DNA of 44,519 nt from Beroe ovata (GCA_946803715.1 CAMPET010000188.1:99167-143685); one strand, 5' to 3'. Counted from the first letter of the stretch, positions 11,728 through 26,000 are shown. Numbers and translations are program-made. Notes: a model not told the origin generated them from the sequence alone.

Positions 11728-12149
11728 TGTTTTGGTGATATTAAATCAAATAGAATCATCTGTTCATTTTCATTCATTTTGACTGTCTTTTGTTTCTCAT
11801 CACAAAGTTTTTACATAACACACCATCGTCCGTACACACAGGTTCTTCTTCTTCCATCAACGCTCCCTCACAGCAGCGTGTTGTCATAGCAACACGCACA
11901 TATCTTTACCAATTCTAACGCGTGACAAGTCACNTGTTTTGGTGATATTAAATCAAATAGAATCATCAGTTCATTTTCATTCTTTTTGCTAAAAAGGATC
12001 GACTGTCTTTTGTTTCTCATCACAAAGTTTTTACATAACACACCATCGTCTTCTTCTTCCATAAACGCTTCCTCACGCTGTTATCACAGCAACGCGTTGT
12101 CATAGCAACACGAACATATCTTTACCAATTCTAACGCGTGACAAGTCAC
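11728..12149. repeat. About 205-bp direct duplication across a single N
   Basis: 11728-11933 and 11935-12149 are near-identical, both running from tgttttggtgatattaaatc to gacaagtcac. They differ by small indels and are separated by exactly one N at 11934. This is the same signature as the join at 8108, so unmerged contig ends are likely. Confidence 0.85.
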
Positions 12150-12156
12150 GCGTGAT

Positions 12157-12234
12157 CAGAGCAGCGTGGTATCCAAAGAGTCGCAGGGTGACGCGGGCTC
12201 TGCTGCGTTCTCCAGACTGCTGTACGAGGATGCG
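12157..12234. other. Exon-like GC-rich block, strand undecided
   Basis: This block is clearly GC-richer than its surroundings and open in more than one frame. On the plus strand it reads SSVVSKESQGDAGSAAF, then SRLLYEDAVH, and ends at a good donor (CAC|gtgagg) after an AG. On the minus strand an AG-preceded reading ends in a stop, LENAAEPASPCDSLDTTLL. No family is recognised for either. It may be an exon of a gene whose other exons are unresolved. Confidence 0.3.
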
Positions 12235-12599
12235 GTCCACGTGAGGGTAAAGTTTTTACACCCCCAACTGTAGCACGAGCCCGAGCCTAGAGAACAATGA
12301 TGGGTGTCAGCCGGGCAGGGAAATATGAGTGGGATTTTCTGTGAATTTATAAAGGGGAAAGAGACTGTTGATTGTTCAGGATAACAGTATATTGTGCTTT
12401 CGGGCAGAGGGAAGGAATTTTCATAACTCAGGGCCGACGATAACTTTTGATGCTTTTCGGACTCAGACTCAAAGCGATTTACTGAGGGGAAAGGTGTGAA
12501 AAACTTTTTCAAAAAGGAGAGAAAAGGGACCGGATTAATCGAGTTGATCAGATGTACCAGGGGCAAAAAAACGAAATCTGAGAAGATTGAACGAAAATT

Positions 12600-14188
12600 T
12601 TCAGCTGTCTCAAGATCTAGAATTTCAATGAGTTTTCATGAAAAAGAATGTAACTAACCTGCTAGTGCAATGATTGAGATCTCATAGCTTTCATTCCAGC
12701 AGTCACATAGATTTCAAATGGAACATTCCAAACTTATGACAAATCCTATGACTCTCCACTCCATTCACAATCACAATGCTCATTTCAGAATTGAAGTCTT
12801 TGTTGTTATAGATCATTTGATCGCTATTCGAGGTAAGAAGACCTTCATGCCAACATCCGCCCCTTTGTTCCTCTAATTTCACTCATGAAGTCCTCTCATC
12901 ATTAAAAAAGAGAGACTCTGTCAGTCTGTCACGGTGCTCCGTGTCATAGAGCTCACGATTGCGACAGTTGAGGAGTGTCACACGTCATGAAAATTGACAC
13001 TCTTGACAGGAGCCTACCCACGTCTGGTCACACATCCCATGACGATGACACATCTCAGTAATGGAGACTGGACAGGTCTATTGTAATTAGCCCTTATATG
13101 GGCATCAAGTCACCTTCATATATGAAAAACACATGGTATTGTATGAGGTTCATTAACCTGGTCCCTCAGAATGAACATCTTGTATTTGACAGTCATACAG
13201 ATTGAATTGCGACAGCGCTATATGACCAACACAGAATCAGGTTTGGCCAGTTCTATGAAATACTTCGTGGTAGCAGGTTAAGTGGTTGTCACTGTCCAGT
13301 GACTATGTTATAAGAGCAGAGCAGGGGTTGCCAAGGGATTGTCAAGTTGATGGGAGCAGTTATGGAGTTCTCACGAGAACGGGAATCGCCAGAAGCTGAG
13401 ATCCCGATATGAACCTTGTCTCATTCTTGTCAGAACAATTGGGAATCCTATGATACACCTTGACATACACCCCGAGCATAGCTGGCACCAACTGATCTTT
13501 GAAGCATCCCAGCGTCGATTTCAATGAGTGATAAATGAAACAAAAAACACAAGGAAATATTTCATGAGTACATTAAATAGATTTTACACATTTCAATACT
13601 TCAACACTCAATAGGAATAAATTAACGTTCACCAATAATATTGTAGAAAACACTGAAGCAACACTTTTATTTAGCTTTTTTCGTAGATCAATTCAACTTC
13701 ACTGTTTTCTACGACATCACTTCATTATATTTTATTTTAAGATATCACCACAATTAACTCCTCCCAAAGATTCTATGAATCGAAGCAAACGAATAAAGCA
13801 AGTGGCTAAGATGATATCTTTTAATGAATTTTGTTGTTCTTCAATGAGGAAAAGCAAATTCAAGCAACCATCGATAAAAGCAAATTGTGAGACTCAATTT
13901 ATAGTGAGCTACTTTTTTGTTTTGAAATTCTGGGCAAAAATTTTGAGATTCGTCTTTGCCACGAATGAAACAAATCGCATTGGGTTCGGATAAATTCTAA
14001 CATAAACAAGACGTGAGTGTGGGATGTGTGGAGAGTGTTAGGAGTACATATCATTTGGATCGACAGCATTCATTGAAAATAAATCAGTTGCGACAGACAA
14101 ACCATAACGTGACAGACAAACCATAACGTGATAGACAAACCATAACGTGACAGACGAAATTAGGAGTTTCGACAACCGCTTGATACCT
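12600..14188. other. No gene recognised; 3' side of the FN3-TIR gene
   Basis: AT-rich sequence. One possible tiny exon at 12789-12832 has AG/GT borders but no resemblance to anything. A 22-bp unit containing cataacgtgacagacaaac is repeated three times at about 14100-14155, just beyond the TIR gene stop. Confidence 0.45.
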
Positions 14189-17100
14189 TCAGGTACCTGT
14201 CAAGAAACAAACAAACACGGCAAACAACAGTTAACGTCCTAACATAAGACAGAAAATATCACAAATTGGTCATAGGCTTGATAGACAATCTTGACAGACA
14301 GCACTTACTTCGGAGTTTCTTCTTGAGTTGCACTGCCATCTGATCAACTGACATATCCTCTTCCTTGAGAGCATGGATCCCGACAAGTGTCATGTCAAAA
14401 TCACCAACTTCAACCTCTGTCACGTCCTCTAGAAACAGAAAATGGGCGTTTTCATTATTTTCATCATGTTCTGACATGCCATTAGATCAATTTTTATCCT
14501 GACTTGTGTGAGGTGCGATAAACTGACTCTTTCGTACAAAAACGACCGCTAAGGATGAAGATCGCAGATGGCACAACTTGGAAATACAATATTTCCCCAC
14601 TCACTTTTCCAGATAGGCAGGATACAATCCTGTGAGGTGATTTTGCTCTTGGAGTGGAGGGATGAGAGTTCGGCACTTGTCCACTTACTGCACTTGTCTA
14701 CAAAGTGTTTGCTTAGCACAACAAGACCGTATTTGCTGAATCGTAAACCGTCCTGAGGGCGGGAGGAGGAGAGTTTATACACTCTGCTACTGGATTTTAG
14801 GTGGGAACGGTGCATCAAAAGAAAACCATATCATCCGATTTCAAGGATTTTCATTAGAACTCTCAAGCAAAGAATGAATGTCTTGCACCCCGCCCCTTTC
14901 CCCGTCGGAGCTCACATTTATAACTCGGTGTAGCTCACAGCCCCAGCTCAGCTCGTCTTTCGCGAAGAACACCTCTATCTTCTCACGTACGAAGGCTTCC
15001 TTCAACTTGACCACGTATTCAAGGTCTTCGCTCACGTGACAGATGAATACGTCCCAACGTTTGGGATCTGAAAATAGTTCACTGTGTTTCGATTTCTCCA
15101 ACAATAAATCGAGCATTACACTAAAAACATCGACTTTTCAAAAAAGGAGTTCTGTGTTTTAAGAGGACAATCAAGATGAATGTTTTCAATTTGGATAAAT
15201 GCCTTCAATGCAAAATTGCAGTGTTCGTAGAGGTCATGAGCAAAACACATACAATTCACGTGATCAGTTACTTCGCACGTTCTTACCCTTGTTCTGGAGG
15301 CAATGCTGGCACGGACTAAACGTGTCCGGTCCTATCAACTTGGGAATTTCCTCGTAGGGGGTCTTTTTGTACGGTCTTAGCCTAGCAGGGGGATTTCGTT
15401 ATCATATCACACACCTACAAACGCACGAACACACATACACACACACACACATACTCGACACACGTCACACAAACATACACACACACACAAACACACACAC
15501 ATCATTTACCTGAAGAAGTATACGAAGACTAGGAGTAGAATAACACAGACACTGAAAACACATGCCACTGGAACTATATACTGAACTAAGTCTTTCCCCA
15601 TTTTGGGGGGCGCAACTGAAAATAGGGGGTCACGATAAGGGGTCACTGGTAATAGGTTATAGGGGGTAAAGATAAGGGGTCACTAGAAGTAGGGGGTTAT
15701 TCTTGATTTCTTAACAGTCAAGTCACATCCTTCAATCGTAGAAAAACTTTAAACAAGAGTAATTGATAGTAACATAAATCGCTAAAATGCTTGACATTAA
15801 ATCGAACAAGCGTTCACCTTTTTTGGACAGAACTCCAGTTTGTAAGTTAAGTAATCACAAAGTAAGTACCCCGTATTAATATTATCGATTTTAATTACTT
15901 TCGAGCAGTATCTTAACTGACGTTTATTCAACATTCACTTCCGCTTAAATGCTTACTACTGCTGATCGTGAAGTGTGGGGGAAGCAACGGCAAAAAGCAA
16001 CAAGGTCGCGTTATTTCAGTGCTTACCTTTGATTAAGAAAATACACTTCCTCACAACAACTTTATTATCACTGGAGGTAGACACGGTTACGAGAGAAAGT
16101 GACACGCAAGGAAATATTTTGAAGCAACACCCAAGCAAAACACCCAGGAAGATCCGATTAAGGCTTCAAGGTTGATTATCCGACACCAATAATTTGAACA
16201 TTATTTTCGTAAACTAACATCCTGCAGATGATGGGCAATACTTAAGAACTTTATAACAGAACTTTACAAGAACTTTACGTAACGGAACTTTAATTCAGGG
16301 ATTGAATGAGGAAACTTTCGGAAACAAAAACGAAATCGAGAATCGTGCTCAAACGAAGCAAAAAAACCGAAGCTGTATACAATAAAACATGTTTTCGTGC
16401 GATAATGAGCCTGGATGTATGCGTTTTGGCATGTTATCACGCACACAAAATAAAGTTACATCCAATAACCAATATTTCAATGAAGGGTAGCTCTATTGTA
16501 ATACATCTGTCAAATCTATACACCCTTCCTATCTCAATATATAGCATTGCACGGCATGGGCAGAGAGAGGGGGGGGGGGCGAAATAACGTGACAAATACA
16601 AAATTGAATTTTGTTATATGGGAGTACCGCGCGGGACAGTGATGGTATCAGTATAGTAATATAATGAGGTTCAGAAGCTTGATATTCGGTAAATCGGTTG
16701 TTTTTTCTGACAGACATCTGACAGGCATCGGTTGTTGTTTCTGACAGGCATGGTTGCATTGTTGAAAAGTGTGTGTGTGCTTGTGTGTGTGTGTGTGTGA
16801 CAGCAGTTGAGATGTTGTCAGATTTGTTTGTATGACAGTTGTTTGTATGTGTAGTTGCATGACTTACTGTCACTTCTGAGGCGTTCACAAAGGAATTGTG
16901 ACAGGGTGCCAACTGCCAAAGGCGAAGTTGATTCGCTAGGAATCTGTCACTCGGAAAATCGCATTATTATTGACGTCGGTAATGATTTAAAACCCGACAT
17001 TTTCTCGAGACATATTGAGTGAGAATCACTGACGAAAAGGAAAAGTTGCAAATATTAGTTGAATTTGTCACCAAATATAAAACTTAGCGATACTTAACAT

Positions 17101-20100
17101 GACAAAATGATGCTCGAATTAAACTTTTGGGACAACCAGCGACAAAATTGACAAATTTTGATAAGATAGAATTAGAAGGATGAGTAGAGTTGTAATTTAT
17201 CAGTCGAAGCTCAGACATCATATGCTTATCTTTACGCACAAACAGACACACTCAAACACTACACACACACACACACACACCCCCAACACCAATAAGCTGA
17301 ATGCCTGGATGGGTGTACCACATCAAACCTGTTTAAATTTCATTTCGTAACTACTCAAAAGAAAAGTTGCCTGGATAAGTGCTCCTTTAAATAACCGCAT
17401 ATTTGAAGTCTGAATACTGTAATTGGATTGGGTCGGTGCAACATCTCAAGGAGCTAATCCTAAAACACGTGGCACATGGAATGTGAGACAAACGTCACTG
17501 ATGACAGTTGTCAACAACCATTTTGCGGTAACAAGTTACAGTAGTCACCGGTGTTTCCGTCCATAACACAGGAACTAAAACAATCATGGATGAACGTCAA
17601 ACGATCGCTCCATAGCGAAATCGAACCAACGATTATGTCGTCTATTTCGATAAATGACCGAATGAATCACGAATGATCGACTCAATCGATAGTGCTTGAC
17701 GTGCGTGATACCCTAATTCAGTAGGAGTACCACTGTGACTTTTAAATAGGTGCTTAATGAATAGGAACGGTCGTCACCACTTGAAGAAATGCGTTCGTCT
17801 CAAATAAAGATCTTTGGGAACTGTATACAATGAGCGGGCATAACGGCGATTGAAGAAGGATAATCGTATTTTATTGCACGGCGCACGCGCAATAACACAC
17901 GTCCTACATAAGCATACAGTATATGCATTGTGCGAAATCCTCTTACAGTACACGTGCAATACCCACATTTATTTCACCCCGCAATATGAAAACCCCCAAA
18001 TTACACGTGCAGCTGTACCTACCTACAATGCATGCATGATAACACCCCTATTCTGCATGTGCATTGTGCAATAACCCCTCAAGTTTTGCACGTGCACGAA
18101 CCCCTCATACTCTGCACGTGCAAGAACTCCTCATAATCTGCACGTGCAATAACCCACCATATTCTGCACGTGCAGCAACCCACCTATAGTGCAGTTGTAG
18201 TTATCTCGACTCCAGGGACCGAGACCGACTTGGTTAGCCACGGCGAGTTTCGCCATCACAGCCTCGGTATTTGTGTACTTGAGCGAGAGGCTTGTGTTCG
18301 ATACCTGAAGTGAATACAAGGAATTTCTTTAGTGCGTTTCTTTCTTAAGGTTGGGAGTTCAACTCAAGCTTCTTTATGAACGGTCCACCGAAAGTCCTCC
18401 ATGATTTTATGAAATAGTACTAGAATTTCTCATAGAATATTCCTTGCTTGCCGCAAGCTATGAGTATGAAGCTATCCTACTCACAGCGAGCATTGACTTA
18501 GCATAAGTGGAATTGTTCTAATAAGTCCTACTATAAGCAGACTTACAATTGGTGCAAAACCTGCTCAGTGCTCAACCGAAGCGAAGCCATTACGTTTCTG
18601 GTAGACCCCCAGTTACTTCATGCATAGATTCATGGATGAATGGGCACGCAATTTCACTTATTGATAAGTCTGCGCGTCCGAATAAGTGTGTGTGTGTGTT
18701 TGTGCGTTTGTGTGTGTGTGTGTGNCAGACCAGTTCCTAGCAGTGTAGTTCACATTAGAGACAATCCGGCTTTTAGCGTCACTGAGAAATCGAGATAAAT
18801 CAATGGAGACCGGCATTGATTGCTGAGCAAAACTCGTTAATTATTCCTCTGCAAGTTCAGTGAAGAAAAATTTTTTAGTAAAAGAAATGTGTCGTGTTGA
18901 TGAAAAATGCCTATAAGATTTCTCGACTAAAATCTTCCACTCCCTACCCTCCCTACTACTCCAACTTTTCGTTACCTGTAATCGTAGTGTACAAGATTGA
19001 GGGTGTAATATTCTATATCCCCATTAACAAGGTCCTGGTCAATACTGATCCACGTTACCGCCACACTGGGATAGTGAGAAGGGTGTGAGAGGGCAAACTT
19101 GTGATCGAGAAGCGCTCTCAAAAACACAGTGACAGGGTTTGCAGACAGGAGTGACAGACAGGAGTGACAGACAGGAGTGACAGATTATTCCCTCTGTTCT
19201 GGGGACCCGATTATTCTCCATTGTCCACTGTGGAATCCACTGTGGACAACTGAACACACAGAGACTCACATGTGACCCATCGGTTGAAATGTGGCAATAC
19301 TCATATGACATGTGTGATGTGACCCATCGTGACCAGTGGTGGAAATGTGACAATACTCACATAACGTGTGACCCGTTGGTGGAAATGTGACAGGAAGACA
19401 GCTGGGGGGCTGACTCAGGATATGATGGCAGAGTGCTGACTTCCACCACAGCTGCCTTACCGACGTCTCCGTTGCTGTTCACTGCTCGGACCTATAACAG
19501 AGGGAGGATAATTTGGACAATGAATGAAAACTTTGGAGTTGTTCACAAGGTTGGTTTTTTGTCTCTGATTGTATGGGAAGTCGCCCATGTTTGCTGTTAT
19601 TTCAATGCAACCATCTCGATTTATTATTTCTAATAGAACTTCGCCTTCCATTTAATTCTCTCTATCACTGGTCAATAGCAACTGTCAATAGGGAAGCACT
19701 TCAATTTCAATCACCCTTCAAAATTAATACCTATCAGAATCAAATCTTGAAGTTTGAACCCTGTCAACTCACGTTGAAGGTATACTGGAAATCTTGGTTG
19801 AGATTAGGGATAGTGATAGTCTGAGTTTGGCCTCCTTCCAACTTTCTGGATAGTGTTTGCATCTCCACTGAAAAGGAATGGACATGATAATTGAGAAACG
19901 ATGAATAACTGATTTCCGATACTGCGAACACTTTTTCCTGACTAAAATTTGAAGATGTAGATTTGTGACTTCACTCCACCTTTGACTCACCAGATTCAAT
20001 GTAAGAGATGTTGTAGTAAGTGAGAACCCCATTTGGAGGATTAGGCCTTGTCACGATCAGATCTATACTGTTCGATGTAGTGTTACCGATGGTTATGCTA

Positions 20101-23041
20101 GGGGGTCCAGCGCCTAGGAACAGAATATAAGTGGTTATTCCATTTATGGGATAATCGTTTGAATGCATTGATCTTAATAAATTCATCGATTTGTGTCACG
20201 AATATTGAATGAAGGTAGTCATACGACGAATTACAAAAGAAATTTTACTGCCGATAGAATAATACGAATCAATGAATAATCCAACTCTCAGAAATCAATC
20301 TTCCTCTTGACTCTGCCACTTTCAAAAACATCCCTATTCCTGGAAGAACAAGTCCTGTTCACAGAACTTGAAGATTCCTCTCGCCCTTCCCCCTTCTCTA
20401 CTCGTTCACTTGGTGTTCTACCATGAATCGCTCTAGAAAACTTCGCCGATCCCCCAGGGGATGCCCCTCTTGTTGCCCCTGAGGTCCCTGACCCTCTGAG
20501 CGATCTCCTAGCGGCACTTATCTCGGCCTGCACACGGACGGACGTTGCAGAGGTCGGGTTGTCCAAGATGGAGGGCGGAGCGGTGGGACGGCGCCGCGCA
20601 CTGCATGATCGGACAAACGTGTTCTCCTTTCCACCAATCAGTGGGCCGAGGGGCAGAGGGGAATGTGGTGCGGGGGTTTTCACGAGATTAATCGAGTGGG
20701 ATGAGGCTGATTTTGAGAGGGATTTCGGTAGCTTTTGTCGCGTTGGGGTCTGCAAAACGGGGATGAAGGAAGTTCTGCGGCGTTTTGGAGTCGGACAGCC
20801 TTCGGTATCTTCTGTTTCTCTAACGTCCGGGTGGATGTTCGTGACGTCACCGGAGCTTGATTTAGTGACGTCATCGATGGTCTTCCTATCAACGTCTTCA
20901 TCACATGTTTCCACTTTGGAGACTTCTGGTTTTGAAACAGTCTCCGAAGATGAGGGCTGCGCAGTCTCTCGGGAAGTCATCTCAGACAGTAGGAGGTCGT
21001 GTTATTTCGGAAGATGATTCAAACGAAAGATAAGACGAGAATAGATGAAATGAGAGGGTGGACTAGGGTTTTATTAGATTTCAAATCCCTTCCTCATCAC
21101 GTACAACGGGATACACGACACCGTGATACCTGATTCTTGACTATTGGGTGATAAAACACAATGATAATGACTAATTATCATTGGGCTTCATCACCCAATT
21201 GATTGATTATTTTACCTAACGTGCAATCATATGTTCATGCTGACAAGTAATTGTTACGGCAATAATGAGGGCGTAATGAAGTCAAGTATACGTAAGATTC
21301 CTATCAAGTGAGAAATTTGGCGGAGTGACGAATATGAAATTGAAGAGACGTCAACTGAAACAGGGTATCGAACAACATGATTCAAACGAAACAGAAAATA
21401 ACTTGTGTCGACCCAAACTCTCACACCCCCCCCTCTTTTTCCAACCCTCTTCCCCATTACCTCAACCCAACACTCACCAGTTGGCGCTGTCTCTGTACAG
21501 TTTTTAATCTCGCTTTCGGGGCCGAGCCCCTCCTTGTTAGCTACAGACACCGCCACGCAGTACATTGTGGCTGGATTGAGCCGTCCGACAGTCCACATTC
21601 CGGAGACGGACGATGTCGGAATTTTCACCTCCGTGAATAACGTTCTGAGTGAAAAGAGTGTATCAGATCTTCCGCCCTACTTGAACCCCAGTCCGCACCT
21701 AAAATGCACCACCCCACGATTTTCTTACCCGTCATCGGTGCGAACTCTCAGCATGTAGAACACAGGATCGGTCCTCCACATGCGGTCCATGTCAGCCACC
21801 TTGAACGATACTGTGATCTCTGTCGGTGTTACGCTCGACAAACTCTTCACTTCCACTGTCGATCCAGGGCTAGCAGGCAGCGTACGGAAGGAGTCGACAA
21901 TACTGTGCAGTTCGTTTGGGTTGCTGTATTTGAACTTCCGTTCAATCTGAGGGACAAGAGGAGTTTGTATGAAGTTGTTTCAGTGGGGCTCAATATAGGG
22001 TACATGGGGTCCGGCTTGGTGGGGATAATTGACCGTGAAATTTGTAAATATCGGAGGCCATGCTGAAATGTGCGCGGCGCATGCGCGGCGCGACGCGCGC
22101 AGCAATTCATGTTTGCTACAGCAGTAGAAGTATAGGGTCAATTTGCTAGTAATAAGCAATACGCAAAATCCACATGCATATCTTAACCGCAATCATCATC
22201 GTTCGAGTGTAGCACTCGTTAAAACGGGTACTGTTCAATGAATTTGGAGCACATAGATGATTCCTGGAACTTAACTTAGTCCTTGAATTTTAGTTACGAG
22301 TCTTATTAAAACTATAGACTACAGCGGCTTAAATGTGCCATCTGCAGTACACGACATCAATCGATAAAACTTGAAGAAGATAAGGTAGCAGGATTACTCC
22401 AGGAATCACGTACAGGAAATGGGTTTCAATCATTGAAATGCCATGCAAATTTGGGCTCCTCGATCAAATCGGATACTCAAATCGTATGCTCATAATTATT
22501 CTGTCAACTCTTACTTGACAGACCAGTGTCACAGAAGTTGATCGCATAATAACATTGAAATTGAATTTCTGCGGAGAGCGACCATCCGAATTTTAACGAT
22601 AACGTCGTGCATGAATAATGTGGCATCATGACATATACTGAATCTCATACATATTACATTCTCGCATATATGTCTGATTAATTGCATACCCCATATGATT
22701 TTAAACGGCAAAAACTGTGTTTTGCCGAAAAAAGTAGGTTTAATTTGTTAACTGTTGGGGATGGATGGGTTAAGGTTTCAGCCTTTTAGGCTCCGGGTTA
22801 TTTGATTGACACACTGAGGGATCCAAAACCTCGTTTTTCGAGGTTTTACCATCGACAACCTCGAGAAATACGTTAGCAAACATAATAATCCATCTTGGAA
22901 TTGAGAGGCAGTTTGCTGTAGAGTTTGCCAACGAACGTTGCAGTGTGAACTGTGAGTTAATACCATACATTCCCTTATTTGGGCATAAAACATATCTCGT
23001 TTTTGGCACGAAATAACATTTCACACAATCTAAGTATCAAT

Positions 23042-23090
<49 letters not shown>

Positions 23091-26000
23091 TTCTATCTCA
23101 CAGGAAGTTTGATTTCTGAGAACCACGATGTTGCTATGGTGACAACCATGACGTGTCACACGTGACAGACATGGAAACACGTGTTTCAATACTCACATTG
23201 ACAGAATACTCCTTGTTTGGGATCAGATTGTAGGCGAATGCTTCATACGTGAACTGAAACACGTATCATTAGGCATAGTTACTTGTACCTCAACTTTGAT
23301 GTAAGAAACAAAAATGATGTCAGAGTATAGAGTGGTGTCAGAGTACAGAGTGGTGTCAGAGCACAGAGTGGTGTCAGAGAGCAGAGTGGTGTCAGAGCAC
23401 AGAGTGGTGTCAGAGCACACAGTGGTGTCAGAGTACAGAGTGGTGTCAGAGTACAGANNNNNNNNNNNNNNNNNNNNNNNNNNNNNNNNNNNNNNNNNNN
23501 NNNNNNNNNNNNNNNNNNNNNNNNNNNNNNNNNNNNNNNNNNNNNNNNNNNNNNNNNNNNNNNNNNNNNNNNNNNNNNNNNNNNNNNNNNNNNNNNNNNN
23601 NNNNNNNNNNNNNNNNNNNNNNNNNNNNNNNNNNNNNNNNNNNNNNNNNNNNNNNNNNNNNNNNNNNNNNNNNNNNNNNNNNNNNNNNNNNNNNNNNNNN
23701 NNNNNNNNNNNNNNNNNNNNNNNNNNNNNNNNNNNNNNNNNNNNNNNNNNNNNNNNNNNNNNNNNNNNNNNNNNNNNNNNNNNNNNNNNNNNNNNNNNNN
23801 NNNNNNNNNNNNNNNNNNNNNNNNNNNNNNNNNNNNNNNNNNNNNNNNNNNNNNNNNNNNNNNNNNNNNNNNNNNNNNNNNNNNNNNNNNNNNNNNNNNN
23901 NNNNNNNNNNNNNNNNNNNNNNNNNNNNNNNNNNNNNNNNNNNNNNNNNNNTGTCAGAGTACAGAGTGGTGTCAGAGTACAGATCGGTTTCAGCACACAG
24001 AATGGTGTCAGAGTACAGAGTAGTGTCAGAGTACAGAGTGATGTCAGAGTACAGAGTAGTGTCAGCGAACAGAGTGGTGTCAGAGTACAGAGTGGTGTCA
24101 GCGCACAGAGTGGTGTCAGAGCACAGAGTGGTGTCAAGAAGATACTCACATTATGTTGTGTGGTTTGAAGGTCCGTCGCATCGTAGATATCCGACGTCAT
24201 GGTAATCAATTTTGCCGGCTGGAACTCCAGTAATGGAGAATTGCAGGGTCGGATCTTGAACCAGATATGGGCTGATGTCGCAGTGATGTTGTCGATATGA
24301 ACCACAGCTGAGGGTGATCAAGAAATATAGGGTCGATATTAGGCATAAGCGTGATAACGGTGAAACATATGCGTGATTAAACTTTACGCTGTTCCAAAAT
24401 AATTGCGTGATATAAGCGTGATATTCATCATGAATTATTCTAAAATTACCATTCGTGTAGAACTTCTTCTCGGATGATGCTCGTCCCAGTAAAAACGTTG
24501 AGGTAACCGTCATGATTTTGAACGCGTAGCAGTATTGAGGGGAGAGGGGTTTCACTTTGAACTGGTGAAGTGGGGTTGATCCCAGGTACAGTGCCTCTTC
24601 CTGAAAAGTGGGGTTCAGGAACCGAGGGGTCAGAATACAGAGTGGTGTCAGAGTGCGGAATGGTGTCAGCGCACATACTGATTACTGGTGTAAGTGCATA
24701 GGGTGGTGTCAGACAACAGAGTGGTGTTAGAGAGCGGAATAGTGTCAGCGCACATGCTGGTGTTAGTGCATAGAGTGGTGTCATAGTACAAAGTGGTGCA
24801 CAGGGTGGAGCTTGGTGGGGTGATTATACACATGGATTTGGTCCTGGAGAAGGGGTTCAGAGATTTGTACCATATTTCGGGGCAGCACATCCCCGACCTA
24901 ATCCGTACAATATTACAATTCCGGATTCTAAATGCTAAGATGCTGCAGAGGAATCTTTAATTAGATTAAAATGCAATGACGAAATACAGTAATGAATCTG
25001 TCCGAATTGACTCGATTTGGACAAATTTGAGCACCAGACCATGTATTTCTGTAGCTACGGTAATGAAACTGGTACACACGGAATTGAGATTAGGAACATT
25101 TAACGAAAAATCTTTTGAATTGGATATCATAACGGATTCGGATAACTCATGAATATCTCATACCGCATCGATATCTTCTAAATCCATGTTGGGTCGAGTT
25201 ATGTTGATGAGGAACACTAGGAAGACAATCGACCGAGGTTCCGGGAACTGCTGCATTTCATTCCAGTAAATCTGAAATTGGGATGTGAAACCTTCGAATT
25301 GCAACAAGTTATAACACGAATACTACCTAGTAGATACACGATGAGCTCACAAACAAACAAACAAGGCAACAAACAAACAAACAAAAGGAGGAAAAAATTA
25401 ACAAAGAAACGGCGAACGACAAGCAATCAAACAAAAAATAATTAACAAACCAACAATGAAAGTAACTTACAACTATACTATCATTCTCCCGTCTATTAAT
25501 AATCTCGTAGATATCTGGAGGGTAGGGGTAGGAGAGATTGTTTGCGTAGTCAACCTCATTTATCTCAACTCTGGACTGTTTCTCGTGGTATCGGCACCCT
25601 TGCTGGCATGCTTCCTTCCCTCCGCAGCGAGCAAAACAGTGTCGGAGTGTGTGGAAATCGTGCGAACACGCTGAGTGATGAGGTTATCTAGCGGAGGAAT
25701 TGTAAGAATGATGATAATTTTTACGAAGGAGTTATTTGTCATTTGTCAAGTCGCATATATGCATATTTTGCACATATTTTGTAATTGATCATTTGATACG
25801 GTCAACATTTGACCACATCATTGATCATAACATACCGACGTTGCAATCTCGGCAAGCCTGATCGTCTTCATCACAGAGGAACACCTCGACCTCATCTTCT
25901 CCGTTATTCTTGATATCGATTTTCTTCAAAGTTCCAAACCTGAACCATGTTCATATGTTCATGGAGAGGCGGATTGAGGTGTTACTTGACTAGGAAGTTG

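Noticed and set aside
12789-12832. Small exon-like segment with AG and GT borders (IEVFVVIDHLIAIR)
   Set aside because: It is only 44 bp, has no partner exons, no family resemblance, and AT content like its surroundings.
19039-19353. 104-codon Cys/Ser-rich minus-strand frame overlapping an FN3 exon
   Set aside because: It is in a different frame from the FN3 reading (SVAVTWISID, IEYYTLNLVHYDY), which fits the neighbouring exons.
20559-21017. 152-codon plus-strand frame
   Set aside because: It is antisense to the intron-nested ORF, whose composition and motifs are more protein-like. Kept only as a shadow frame.
22770-23024. 84-codon minus-strand frame as a receptor exon
   Set aside because: The flanking receptor exons (23253-23197 and 21946-21729) already join in phase through a continuous FN3 domain, so no exon is needed.
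23223-24305. Long frames of 284-360 codons across the gap on both strands
   Set aside because: They consist of the 18-bp tandem repeat and Ns. The frame is open only because the unit is a multiple of three; just the exon at 24150-24307 is coding.
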